From positions 2,356,001-2,420,000 of the forward strand of contig OZ243889.1 in NCBI GenBank assembly GCA_965213525.1: 64,000 nt of DNA. The letters are read 5' to 3'. This stretch comes from G965213525 sp965213525. GTDB taxonomy: Bacteria > Actinomycetota > Acidimicrobiia > Acidimicrobiales > Poriferisodalaceae. Positions 54,490-62,648 of the stretch are shown here, piece after piece. Within the stretch, counting starts at the first letter, position 1; the number at the start of each line of letters is the position of its first letter. The notes below the pieces were generated by a model. That model worked only from the letters and a program-made list of their open reading frames with translations. It did not search any database and was not told the DNA's origin. The position numbers and the translations under genes were made by a program.

Positions 54490-55299
54490 TCACGTCGCCT
54501 CGGCCACGATGACCTCGTCGCCCTCTCCGAGGCCGAGCTCGTCGGCGGCCGAACGACGGTCGAACGACAGCGACAGCACGCCGTAGCTGTCGGTGACCAG
54601 CCCCAGTCGGCCGCCGGCGAGCTCGCCGTAGGCGGCCGCCCTGGACGCCACCCTGACGTCATCGCCCCAGCTCACCGTGACCGTGTCGCCGTAGACCTCG
54701 ACCTCCTCGGGGCCGACGTTCAGCTGGCAGTTGCCGAAGCGATCCACCCAGAGGACCTCACAGATCATGGTGTCGTCCTGGACGCGGGGCACGGGCACGA
54801 TCGCCGGGGTCAGCAACGCCGGATCGATCTCGGTGCCGAGCTCGCTCAGATCGACGCCGTTGCACAGCTGGGCGGCGGCGGGAGCGAACAGGTCACGCCC
54901 GTCGAAGGTGAGCCCGGGAGCGTCGAGCCGGTAGCCCTCGCCGTCGAGGACGACCGCTCGTCCGGCCCCTCCCGTGACGGCGACCGCCGGGGCCAGGAGC
55001 CCGTTGTCGGGTCCGACGAAGACGGCCCGTCCCTCGAGGACCTCGACGGCCACCCCCCGCCGGCTGGTGCCGACGCCGGGATCGACGACGCCCAACACGA
55101 CGCCGGGGGCGATGTACTGGACGGCTCGGGCGAGGGTGAGCGACCCGGCGCGGACGTCGTGGGGAGCGACACCGTGGCTGAGGTCGATGACCTCGGCATG
55201 GGGCGCCAGCTCTCGGAGGATCGATCGGCAGACCCCGACGAACTCGTCGTCGAGCCCGTAGTCGGACAGGAACGTGACGGTGTCGTGCGTGCTCGCCAC
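54490..55299 (-). CDS. S-adenosyl-L-methionine hydrolase (adenosine-forming), DUF62 family
   Basis: The GTG at 55299 gives 269 residues. The family cleaves SAM to adenosine and methionine with water (or hydroxide). Motifs are TFLSDYGLDDEFVGVC, VVDPGVGTSRRGVAVE, FVGPDNGLLAPAV and the C-terminal-domain segment WVDRFGNCQLNV. An upstream extension to 55395 is not needed. It is between proC and the acyl-CoA ligase. Biological purpose of this family is still unclear. Confidence 0.9.
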   Translation of the reverse strand: MASTHDTVTFLSDYGLDDEFVGVCRSILRELAPHAEVIDLSHGVAPHDVRAGSLTLARAVQYIAPGVVLGVVDPGVGTSRRGVAVEVLEGRAVFVGPDNGLLAPAVAVTGGAGRAVVLDGEGYRLDAPGLTFDGRDLFAPAAAQLCNGVDLSELGTEIDPALLTPAIVPVPRVQDDTMICEVLWVDRFGNCQLNVGPEEVEVYGDTVTVSWGDDVRVASRAAAYGELAGGRLGLVTDSYGVLSLSFDRRSAADELGLGEGDEVIVAEAT

Positions 55300-55333
55300 G
55301 ACGGACGACGCTAGCCGCCGCCGGGCCGATCGC

Positions 55334-56107
55334 TCAGCGGCCGAGCTCGGCGCTGCGGGCGGTCGCAGCGACGACGGCCTCGGCGATGGCGGCACGCACC
55401 CCGGCCCGTTCGAGGGCGAGGAGGCCGGCAGCGGTGGTGCCCCCCGGTGAGGTCACCGCGGCGCGCAGGTCCGGGGCGCCGCGGGGATCCTCGGCGAGCA
55501 GGTGCCCTGCGCCGACGATGGTCTGCACGGCCAGGGACGTGGCGGTCTGGCGATCGAGGCCGACCAGCACCCCGGCCTCGACGAGGGCCTCGGCGACGAG
55601 GAACACGTAGGCCGGGCCCGACCCCGACAGACCGGTGACGGCGTCCATGGCCGACTCGTCGACCCGCACGACGAGACCGGTCGCCGCCAGGACCTCGGCG
55701 GCCCAGTCGAGGGCGTCGGGGTCATCGCCGCAGATCGCGGTGGCGCCCCGGCCGACGAGGGCGGCCGTGTTGGGCATGGCTCGCACCACCGACACGCCCG
55801 GTCCGCCAGCGCCGCTCAGCTGGGCCGTCGTGACGCCAGCTGCCACCGACAACACCCGGGTCGCCCCGGCTGCGACCAGGCCAGCCGCGGCCCCGGGCGC
55901 ATCCGAGGGCTTGACCGCGACGACGCCGGCCGAGGTGGGCGGGACCGATGCCGACACCCTGAGGCCCGGCCAGCGGACGCTCAGGGCCTGTCGGCGGGAC
56001 TCGGCCACCTCGGCGACTGCGAGGTGCTCGACGCCCCCGCCGTTGATGAGCCCGGCGAGGAGGGCCTCACCCATCCGCCCGCCACCGACGACGCACAGCT
56101 CGATCAC
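55334..56107 (-). CDS. proC: Pyrroline-5-carboxylate reductase
   Basis: The 257-residue protein catalyses the last step of proline synthesis. The NADPH site is CVVGGGRMGEALLAGLI at the N-terminus. RAMPNTAALVGRGATAI and the C-terminal signature AVTGLSGSGPAYVFLVAEALVEAG with TSPGGTTAAGLLAL are diagnostic. The length is slightly short but complete. It lies upstream of the SAM hydrolase and 328 bp downstream of the YbjN-like gene. Confidence 0.95.
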   Translation of the reverse strand: MIELCVVGGGRMGEALLAGLINGGGVEHLAVAEVAESRRQALSVRWPGLRVSASVPPTSAGVVAVKPSDAPGAAAGLVAAGATRVLSVAAGVTTAQLSGAGGPGVSVVRAMPNTAALVGRGATAICGDDPDALDWAAEVLAATGLVVRVDESAMDAVTGLSGSGPAYVFLVAEALVEAGVLVGLDRQTATSLAVQTIVGAGHLLAEDPRGAPDLRAAVTSPGGTTAAGLLALERAGVRAAIAEAVVAATARSAELGR

Positions 56108-56435
56108 GTCGCCCCCACGCCCGCTGACCGTAGGCGCACCGCATCGCCACCGGCGGCGTGCCGAGGCCCGATCGCATGCCGAGGTCTGGTCACCTGCGCG
56201 GTCACAGCAGCGCGCCCCGAGCCGCCGGATCGCCCGACCTCACTTCCCCGATCGATCGGATGGACCGATGACCCGGGGCACACCGCCTGGACCGCACCGT
56301 ACGTCGCCGCTCTGGAATGCGTCAAGATGACATCGACAACATCGAGACAACGGTGCGGGCGGCGCCCCGAGCGCCGCAGCTCGTCACCCCGTGGTCCACC
56401 GTCGCCGGCGTCGGGCGCGGTGGCGCAGGTCGATG
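56108..56435. other. Intergenic region between the YbjN-like gene and proC
   Basis: These 328 bases lie upstream of proC and downstream of the YbjN-like gene. No gene, tRNA or clear repeat was found. A G+C-rich inverted segment around 56350-56375 (GGCGGCGCC and GAGCGCCGC) could form a hairpin. The proC promoter probably lies here. Confidence 0.4.
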
Positions 56436-56903
56436 TCAGTGGCCGGCGAACTTGGAGGCGAACCCCAGCCGGATGGCCGAGGGGAAGCACCGCTCGACGT
56501 AGGCGTAGACCGAGCCGACGATGCGGTCGAGCTCGGCGTCGCTGACGGCGCCGACCGGCAGCGCCCCTCTCAGGTACACGGCGTCCTCGTGCCCGATCGA
56601 GAAGTGCGCCCCCACCAGCCCGTCGTTGCGGCGCAGCAGCAGCTCGTAGAGCTCGCGCTCGTTCTCCTCGGGTGCCGGCATCACGTAGGTCTCGTAGTGC
56701 AACATGCGCTGGCGGAGGGTCAGCCAGATGGTGATGACGTCCTTGGCCTCGCCCCGCATCCGCACGTAGCGACGTCGCTCGCCCGCCTCGCCCGGCTCGA
56801 CCGCGACGAACGTCGGGTTCTCGTCGAGCTGGACGTCCAGCCACCGGTCGATGGCCGCCTCGACCTCGTCGAGCTCTGCGTCGGTGTGAGCAGGGGTCGT
56901 CAT
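56436..56903 (-). CDS. YbjN-domain protein
   Basis: This 155-residue protein resembles the YbjN/type III secretion chaperone-like fold. It has an N-terminal helix (AELDEVEAAIDRWLDVQLDE), then alternating strands with LHYETYVMPAPEENERELYELLLRRND and GAHFSIGHEDAVYLRGALPV, then a helix DAELDRIVGSVYAYVERCFP. Such a gene next to mshA is common in actinobacteria. Function is not established. The ATG at 56903 is preceded by mshA 96 bp upstream on the same strand. Confidence 0.8.
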   Translation of the reverse strand: MTTPAHTDAELDEVEAAIDRWLDVQLDENPTFVAVEPGEAGERRRYVRMRGEAKDVITIWLTLRQRMLHYETYVMPAPEENERELYELLLRRNDGLVGAHFSIGHEDAVYLRGALPVGAVSDAELDRIVGSVYAYVERCFPSAIRLGFASKFAGH

Positions 56904-56999
56904 CGTGGCGAGACGCTAGTTCGAGGTCCCGGTGGTTCCCGCGACCGAGCCCCTGGTGAGCGCCGGTCGCTCAGGCGTTCGCTCAGGCGATCGCCACCG

Positions 57000-58211
57000 T
57001 CAACCGCAGGGCACCAGGCGCCGGTCGGCCAACTCGCCCAGGCGGGCGTCGAGGCGCTCCGCAGCAGCACGCCAGGTGGTGGTGTCGGCCCGCACCGAGG
57101 CCGCCAGGCCCATGCGGTCGGCGGTGAGCGCGTCTCCAAGGACGCGATCGATGCCAGCAGCGAACGCCTCGGGGGTGCGCTGTTCGATGAGCAGACCGGT
57201 GATGGCGTCGTCGACGACCTCGCGGAGGCCCCCCACCGCGGTGGCGACGACGGGCACGCCGCACGCCGCCGCCTCGAGCGCCACCAGGCCGAAGGACTCC
57301 GAGCGGCTGGGCATCACCACGACGTCGGCCGCCCGGTAGTAGGTCGACAGCAGGTGGTGGGGCTGGGGCGGGTGCCAGTCGATGCGCTCGGTGACCCCCA
57401 GTCGCCCGGCGAGGGCCTCGACCTCGGCGAGGGCCTCCAGCCCGTCATGACCGCTCGGCCCCCCGACCACGCAGAGCCTGGTCGTCGGGTCAGCCACCGC
57501 GGCGAGGGCACCCACGGCCACGTCGAGGCCCTTCAGCGGCTGGATGCGTCCGACGAACAGCACGAGCGGCTCGGGACCGAGGCCGAGCGCCCGGCGGGCC
57601 CCGTCGACGTCACCCGGGGAGAAGATGGCCCGGTCGACGCCGGGGCTGATGATCTCGATGCGACCGCGGTCGGCGCCGTAGAGGGCGACCAGCTGGTCCC
57701 GCTCGGGCGCGCCGTTGGCGAGCAGCAGGTCGGCGCAGCCGACGATGCGTTGCTCGGCCTCGATGCGAGCGGCGGGCTCGTCGTCGCCGGTGCGCCGCTT
57801 CACCTCACCGAGGGTGTGGAAGGTCATCGCCAACGGGATCTCGAGGCGGTGCTTGACGTCGTGGGCCACCACGCCCGACAGCCAGTAGTTGGCGTGCAGG
57901 ACGTCGGGGGGGTCGTCGCCCAGCCGATCGACGAGGCGATCGGTGAACAGGGCGAGGATCGCCGGCAGATCCTCCTTCGGCAGCGACGGCGGGCCCGCGT
58001 CGAGGTGCACGACGCGCAGGCCGGGTTCGACCTCGACCACCTCGGGGTCCTCGGTGGCGGCCCGACGCACGTAGACGTCGACGTCGACGCCCCGGCGGGC
58101 GAGGGCACCGGCCAGCTCGCGCACGTAGACGTTCATGCCACCGCTGTCGCCCCCACCGGGCTGGACCAGGGGCGAGGTGTGGACCGAGACGACGGCCAGG
58201 CGCTCAGGCAC
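57000..58211 (-). CDS. mshA: D-inositol-3-phosphate glycosyltransferase (mycothiol synthesis)
   Basis: The GTG at 58211 (GGGGG site upstream; a GTG at 58223 is possible) gives 403 residues. MshA transfers N-acetylglucosamine from UDP-GlcNAc to inositol-3-phosphate. It is a GT-B glycosyltransferase with the N-terminal signature QPGGGDSGGMNVYVRELA, VLHANYWLSGVVAHD, LFVGRIQPLKGLDVA, and the C-terminal donor site RSESFGLVALEAAACGVPVVA. The start overlaps the XRE gene's stop by 8 bases, implying coupling. The gene is strong evidence of an actinobacterial host. Confidence 0.93.
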   Translation of the reverse strand: MPERLAVVSVHTSPLVQPGGGDSGGMNVYVRELAGALARRGVDVDVYVRRAATEDPEVVEVEPGLRVVHLDAGPPSLPKEDLPAILALFTDRLVDRLGDDPPDVLHANYWLSGVVAHDVKHRLEIPLAMTFHTLGEVKRRTGDDEPAARIEAEQRIVGCADLLLANGAPERDQLVALYGADRGRIEIISPGVDRAIFSPGDVDGARRALGLGPEPLVLFVGRIQPLKGLDVAVGALAAVADPTTRLCVVGGPSGHDGLEALAEVEALAGRLGVTERIDWHPPQPHHLLSTYYRAADVVVMPSRSESFGLVALEAAACGVPVVATAVGGLREVVDDAITGLLIEQRTPEAFAAGIDRVLGDALTADRMGLAASVRADTTTWRAAAERLDARLGELADRRLVPCG

Positions 58212-58626
58212 GATCGCCCCCACCCGGGCGGACCACGGCGCTCGCGGCGGCCTCGCCATCGTGGGGTCCGGCGGCCTCGGGGGCGGTCGAGGTGAACGAC
58301 CGGTACACCGTGACCAGGGTCTGGCGCTGCTGGTCGTCGAGGGCCGGGTCGGCGGCGATCGCCGCCTCGACGCTGCTGTGGCCGTCTCGGGGTTCGAGCA
58401 TGCCGGCCTGGACGTAGAGCGTCTCGGCCGAGATGGACAGGGCACCAGCCAGCTGGGACAAGATCTCGGCCGAGGGTCGGCGCAAGCCCCGCTCGATCTG
58501 GGACAGGTAGGGGTTGGAGATGCCGGACAGCTCCGACAGGCGCCGCAGCGACAGTTGGGCGCGGGTGCGCTGGTCGTGGATGAAGGAGCCCAGCTCCTCC
58601 CAGCGTTGCTCGAGATCGTCGCGCAC
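58204..58626 (-). CDS. XRE-family transcriptional regulator
   Basis: The 140-residue protein has an N-terminal helix-turn-helix of the Cro/C1 type: LRRLSELSGISNPYLSQIERGLRRPSAEIL at about residues 28-57. An alpha-helical region (ALSISAETLYVQAGM) and an Ala/Pro-rich tail follow. It is encoded directly before mshA with overlapping ends. Regulated genes are unknown. The GTG at 58626 is the start. Confidence 0.87.
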   Translation of the reverse strand: MRDDLEQRWEELGSFIHDQRTRAQLSLRRLSELSGISNPYLSQIERGLRRPSAEILSQLAGALSISAETLYVQAGMLEPRDGHSSVEAAIAADPALDDQQRQTLVTVYRSFTSTAPEAAGPHDGEAAASAVVRPGGGDRA

Positions 58627-58674
58627 CGACTCGACATCGTAGGGGTGCGACGGCGTCTCGACGCCGGGGCGGGC

Positions 58675-59487
58675 TCAGAGCTCGCCGAGGTACCACCCGA
58701 CGGCCAGGGGCCAGGCCGGACCGAGCACGAGGAGCACGTCGAGGCGTCGCACGGCCACGGCCCCGAGACCCCGGCCCGCCGGGGCCACCAGCGCCCCGAT
58801 CAGCGGTCCTGTGACCGCACCGAGCGCAGCCAGGACCCCGAAGGCGGGCGCCGAGGCCACGTCGAAGGGCGGGACACCGACGGCCGAGGCGGTGAACACG
58901 GCTGCGGCCACGGCCACGACCCCGGCGAGCGGTCCGGCCCACGACGAGCGGGCGTCGGCGCCGACGAGGTGATCGCCAGCGTCGAAGCACGACGCCACCC
59001 CCATCAAGACGACGACGGCGCCGAGCTCGAGGCGAGCGGCGAACATCGGACCGGCGGCGGCCAGGCCGACCAGCAGCCAGGCCTGCACCGTCGCCCCGGC
59101 CCGTGCCCAGACCCGGTCGCCGTGCGCGACGGCGGCGTGGATCACCGAGGCGACCGCTCCCGCCACGAGCACCGCGCCCGCAGCCGCAGAGGCCTCCCAG
59201 GCCGCCCACGGCATGACGGCGGCGACCGGCACGGCGAGGTGCACCTCACCGGCGACCCCACCCGAGCCTGCAGCCACCGAAGCGACCTCGCGGGCGGCGA
59301 TCCCGGCGGTCACGCCCAGCACCGCAGCAGCGACGCGCGGCTCGACGGCCACGGCGACCACGACGACGAGCACCCAGAACAGACCGACGAAGGGGTGGGC
59401 CCTGGGAGCCGGCGCCACCTCGGGCTGGTCCGCCCCGGGTCGCCGGCGTGAAGGCCGGGCGGCGACTGCGGCGCGGCCCTCAGCCAC
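58675..59487 (-). CDS. Uncharacterised polytopic membrane protein
   Basis: The 270-residue protein (GTG at 59487, overlapping the MoaD stop by 8 bases) has about seven hydrophobic Ala/Val-rich segments. An Arg-rich cytoplasmic N-terminus reads ARPSRRRPGADQP. A short loop, SCFDAGDHLVGADARSSWAGP, near residue 165 contains an Asp-rich signature reminiscent of phosphatidate cytidylyltransferase-like proteins, but the match is too weak to name it. Overlap with the moaD-like gene suggests co-expression. Confidence 0.6.
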   Translation of the reverse strand: MAEGRAAVAARPSRRRPGADQPEVAPAPRAHPFVGLFWVLVVVVAVAVEPRVAAAVLGVTAGIAAREVASVAAGSGGVAGEVHLAVPVAAVMPWAAWEASAAAGAVLVAGAVASVIHAAVAHGDRVWARAGATVQAWLLVGLAAAGPMFAARLELGAVVVLMGVASCFDAGDHLVGADARSSWAGPLAGVVAVAAAVFTASAVGVPPFDVASAPAFGVLAALGAVTGPLIGALVAPAGRGLGAVAVRRLDVLLVLGPAWPLAVGWYLGEL

Positions 59488-59716
59488 CCGAGACAGGGGG
59501 CAGCACGGCGACCTCGTCGCCGGCGTCCACGGCATCGCCGTGCTCGGCGGGCTGACCGTTCAGCCACACCCGGCTGGCGTCCACGACATCGCCGAAGCCG
59601 GCACCGAAGCGCTCTCGGGCGGCGGCGAGCACCTGGCCGACGTCATCACCGGGCACCTCGGCCCGGGCCGTGCCTGCTGCTTCCCGGGCACCGGCGAACA
59701 GGCGCAGCACGGCCAC
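59480..59716 (-). CDS. MoaD/ThiS-family sulfur carrier protein
   Basis: The 78-residue protein has the ubiquitin-like fold of sulfur carriers. It starts VAVLRLFAGAREAAGT, has LNGQPAEHGDAVDAGDEVAVLPPVSGG, and ends in the Gly-Gly that is adenylated and thiocarboxylated. It is MoaD-like (RLFAGAREAAG) rather than ThiS. No other molybdopterin gene is in the window. GTG start at 59716. Confidence 0.85.
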   Translation of the reverse strand: MAVLRLFAGAREAAGTARAEVPGDDVGQVLAAARERFGAGFGDVVDASRVWLNGQPAEHGDAVDAGDEVAVLPPVSGG

Positions 59717-59873
59717 GCCGAAGACGTTAGGCCGGCGCCGCCCGTCACCGGTCGATCCCCTGGCACACCACGACACCGGCTGAGGGCACGGGCATCGAGG
59801 TCGCGTCCTGCCGAACCGGGCGACGCCGTCGTGCTGGGATCCGCAGCGAGGTCGTGGGTGCCAGGCTGGCCGG

Positions 59874-60485
59874 GTGCCCACCCGCCTGCTGCTGGTCCGC
59901 CACGGACAATCGATCTGGAACGCCGAGGGACGCTGGCAGGGCAGCGCTGACCCTCCGCTGTCCCCCGAGGGGGAGACCCAGGCCCGCCACGCCGGCGCGC
60001 GCCTCGGCGAGCTCGGCATCCGGGCCGTGACGTCGTCTCAGCTCCGACGGGCACGTCGCACCGCGGAGCTGGCCGCAGCCGCCGCCGACCTGGACGTGCT
60101 CGCACCGTCCGAAGCGCTCGCCGAGCGGTGCGCCGGGGAGTGGGAGGGCCTGACCCGTGCCGAGATCGAACAGGGCTACCCGGGGTGGCTGGCCGAGGGA
60201 CGTCGGCCGCCCGGGTACGAGTCCGACGAGTCCATCCTGCTCCGAGCCGCCGGGGGGCTCGGGGCGCTGGCCGCCACCCATCCTGGGGAGACGTTGGCGG
60301 TCGTCACCCACGGCGGGGTGATCGGGGCGTTGGAACGGGCTGCCGGGTCGGCCTCGGAGCGCATCGCCAACCTCGAGGCCCGATGGTTCGTCATGAGCGG
60401 CGGCGTGCCCCGGGTGGACGGCGACCGCGTCCACCTGCTCGTGGCCGCCGAGGAGACCGAGGCGCCGTCGCCCGGCTACGCCTGA
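59874..60485 (+). CDS. Histidine phosphatase family protein (phosphoglycerate-mutase-like)
   Basis: The 203-residue protein has the catalytic LVRHGQSIWNAEGRWQG at the N-terminus. The proton-donor region LAERCAGEWEGLTRAEI follows, and the second histidine is in VVTHGGVIGALERA. This superfamily includes broad-specificity phosphatases, phosphoglycerate mutases and cobalamin phosphatases; the substrate cannot be chosen. GTG start at 59874. Its end overlaps the small minus-strand gene at 60476-60832 by 10 bases. Confidence 0.88.
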   Translation: MPTRLLLVRHGQSIWNAEGRWQGSADPPLSPEGETQARHAGARLGELGIRAVTSSQLRRARRTAELAAAAADLDVLAPSEALAERCAGEWEGLTRAEIEQGYPGWLAEGRRPPGYESDESILLRAAGGLGALAATHPGETLAVVTHGGVIGALERAAGSASERIANLEARWFVMSGGVPRVDGDRVHLLVAAEETEAPSPGYA

Positions 60486-60832
60486 GTGCCCGGGTGCGCC
60501 GCCGCCCTGGCACCACCGAGAGGCTGCTCGAGCGAGTCGAGGACGGCGGCCCGGTCGCTGCTGGTCGACTCGCCGAAGCGCTCGACGAGCGCATCGACGG
60601 CGGCGAGATCGGCCTCGATGCGGTCGAGCTCGTCGGTCGCAGCGGTCGCAGCGGTCTCGTCGGTCCCAGCGGTCGCAGCGGTCGCAGCGGTCTCCTCGGT
60701 CCCAGCGGTCGCAGCGGTCGCAGCGGCTCGGTCGTCTCCGCTGGTCTCGTCGGGCGCACCGGCGGTGCGGTGGTCGCGAGCCGGCGGCCGTGGTGGCGCT
60801 CCGGTGACCGGTGCCAGGTCGTCCTCGGACAC
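60476..60832 (-). CDS. Small repeat-containing hypothetical protein
   Basis: The 118-residue frame (GTG at 60832) has a Pro/Asp-rich N-terminus and an Ala/Thr repeat region (ATAATAGTEETAATAATAGT) encoded by imperfect 12-bp and longer repeats at about 60640-60730. A credible helical segment LDRIEADLAAVDALVERFG follows near residue 70. The C-terminal SLEQPLGGARAA is unremarkable. It overlaps the phosphatase end on the other strand. The helix suggests a real protein, but the repeat makes the gene call uncertain. Confidence 0.5.
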   Translation of the reverse strand: MSEDDLAPVTGAPPRPPARDHRTAGAPDETSGDDRAAATAATAGTEETAATAATAGTDETAATAATDELDRIEADLAAVDALVERFGESTSSDRAAVLDSLEQPLGGARAAAHPGTQA

Positions 60833-60838
60833 CTGTCG

Positions 60839-61879
60839 ATGCTAGGCGGACCCTCTCCCCTCCCAGCGGCCAGCACCGGCGGTGACAGCGAGCGCCCGGT
60901 GCCGGTGCTGGTCGACACCGACGGCGGCATCGACGACGCCGCCGCGCTGTGGTGGCTGCTCGGGCGTCGAGACATCGAGGTCGTCGCGGTGACGACGGTG
61001 CACGGCAACATCACGGCCGCAGCAGCCGCCGGGAACGTGGCCCGGGTGCTCACCTCGGCGGGCCACCCGGAGATCCCGGTGGCCGTCGGCGCCGAGGACC
61101 CCCTCGGGCCGGTCCTGGCCCTGCGGCCGGCGTCGTTCATCCACGGGCGAGACGGTCTCGGTGACGTCGGCCTGACGGCCCAGGCCCCGCCGTTCGCCCC
61201 GACCGACGAGCCAGCCTCAGAGGCGCTGGCCCGTCTGGCGGCTCGACATCGAGGACTGCTGCGCGTCGTGACCCTGGGTCCCCTCACGAACCTCGCCGTC
61301 GCGATGCGCCAGCACCCGGACCTCGTCGACGACGTGGCCACCCTCACGGTGATGGGAGGAGCGGTGGCCGTGCCCGGCAACGCCTTGCCCCTCGGCGAGG
61401 CCAACATCGCTCACGACCCCACCGCCGCCCAGGAGGTGGTGGTTGCGGGCTGGCGCGACGCCACCCTGGTCGGTCTCGACGTGACCCACCTCGCCACCTT
61501 CGATCGCCCCCTCCTCGATCTGGTCGCACAGCGCCTCAGCCCGGCTGCGTCGTTCATGGCCGGACCGCTGGAGACCTACGCCCGGTTCGGGGGCACCTTC
61601 TGCGCGTCGGGTGAGGTGCCGTGCCACGATCTGGTGGCGGCCATGGTCGGTGTCACACCCCGGCTCGTCTCTGGGCCGCGACTGCCGGTCGCGGTGCAAA
61701 CGGGGGCTGGTCCGGCCGCCGGTGCGACCGTCTTCGACCGCAGGGTGCCCCACTTCGAGCGGGCCGGTCAGGAATCGGCCCAGGCCGACGCGGGTACGGC
61801 CGCCGGGTGGTGCAGAGCAGCGATCGACGTCGACGTCGAGGCCGTCCGCGCCGAGATGCGGTCGTTGATGGGCGGTTGA
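60839..61879 (+). CDS. Nucleoside hydrolase (inosine-uridine preferring family)
   Basis: The ATG at 60839 gives 346 residues; a GTG at 60899, next to the first conserved residues, is possible. The calcium-binding motif VDTDGGIDDAAAL near residue 25 is the family hallmark. TTVHGNITAAAAAGN, VTLGPLTNLAVAMRQHP, LTVMGGAVAVPGN and EANIAHDPTAAQEVV follow. The enzyme splits ribonucleosides into base and ribose for salvage. It is convergent with the hypothetical gene at 61960. Confidence 0.88.
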   Translation: MLGGPSPLPAASTGGDSERPVPVLVDTDGGIDDAAALWWLLGRRDIEVVAVTTVHGNITAAAAAGNVARVLTSAGHPEIPVAVGAEDPLGPVLALRPASFIHGRDGLGDVGLTAQAPPFAPTDEPASEALARLAARHRGLLRVVTLGPLTNLAVAMRQHPDLVDDVATLTVMGGAVAVPGNALPLGEANIAHDPTAAQEVVVAGWRDATLVGLDVTHLATFDRPLLDLVAQRLSPAASFMAGPLETYARFGGTFCASGEVPCHDLVAAMVGVTPRLVSGPRLPVAVQTGAGPAAGATVFDRRVPHFERAGQESAQADAGTAAGWCRAAIDVDVEAVRAEMRSLMGG

Positions 61880-61896
61880 CGCCCGCCTTCCCGGCC

Positions 61897-61958
61897 ACCG
61901 GCGTCGCATCGGGGCCACAGGCTCAGCCCGCGACGGCTCGGCCACCGGCGACGCCGGT
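61897..61958. terminator. Candidate hairpin between convergent genes
   Basis: An 11-bp inverted repeat, ACCGGCGTCGC at 61897-61907 and GCGACGCCGGT at 61948-61958 with a 40-base loop, lies in the 80-bp gap between two convergent genes. It has no T-tract. Bidirectional termination is inferred from position. Confidence 0.4.
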
Positions 61959-61959
61959 C

Positions 61960-62541
61960 TCAGCGGTCGCCGCTCAGGGTCGGCACCCGCACCTCGGTGC
62001 GCTCGAGCTGTTGGCCTCGCACCCGGTACGAGACCGCCTCCTGCAGGCGGCGGGACCCTCGAGGGCCCTTGGAGGTGACGACGTGGACGTCGAGGTCGTC
62101 ACACAGCGGCACGACCGTCACGGTGCTCAACGCCGGCCCGTCTCCCCGGCGCACCTCGTCGTGGAGGCAGTCGGCGACCTGCCACACCCACTCCTCACCG
62201 ACAGCGACGAACTTGGAGATCTGGGTGGTGCGGCTCTTGGCCACCACCGAGCCCGGACACACGAGCAGGCGCCCCTCGACGACCGGATCACCGGCCCCGC
62301 CCCGCCGGTCGAAGGCGGTCTCGAAGGCGTGGGCTGCCACCGCCACCACATCGCCCTGGGCGATGGCCCGACGCCGCTGCTCGCCCAGCAGCACGCCGAC
62401 CAGGGCATCGAGCTCGTCGTCGCCGAGCGACCCGGCATCGATCGCCCCGCCCGGGGTGGTGGCCGAGGCCGAGGCAGGGCCTGTGGCCAGCGGCCGGCCA
62501 GGGGCGGGGCCCGGCGTCAGGTGTCGCGCGGCCGTGGTCAT
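61960..62541 (-). CDS. Hypothetical protein of unknown function
   Basis: The 193-residue protein (ATG at 62541) has a Pro/Ala-rich N-terminus of about 40 residues. A helix follows (LDALVGVLLGEQRRRAIAQGD), then an alpha/beta-like section with VVEGRLLVCPGSVVAKSRTTQ, EEWVWQVADCLHDEVRRGDG and VTVVPLCDDLDVHVVTSKGPRG. No family is recognised. It is divergent from the unknown gene at 62649, with about 107 bp between starts, and the pair may be related functionally. Confidence 0.65.
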   Translation of the reverse strand: MTTAARHLTPGPAPGRPLATGPASASATTPGGAIDAGSLGDDELDALVGVLLGEQRRRAIAQGDVVAVAAHAFETAFDRRGGAGDPVVEGRLLVCPGSVVAKSRTTQISKFVAVGEEWVWQVADCLHDEVRRGDGPALSTVTVVPLCDDLDVHVVTSKGPRGSRRLQEAVSYRVRGQQLERTEVRVPTLSGDR

Positions 62542-62648
62542 GACCACAGCATGGGCGCGGGGTGCGACACGTGCGGCGATGGTGGCCCCTACCCCGGCCG
62601 CACCTGCCAAGGTCTGAGGTGCCGGGCCCTCACCCGGGGTGCTCGCCG

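Noticed and set aside
56104..56844. Long minus-strand open frame over the proC upstream gap
   Set aside because: Its sequence is arginine-rich chance translation overlapping the real YbjN-like gene in another frame.
60128..60838. Upstream extension of the nucleoside hydrolase frame
   Set aside because: The region overlaps the phosphatase in another frame and translates as repetitive low-complexity protein. The family's first motif begins near 60905.
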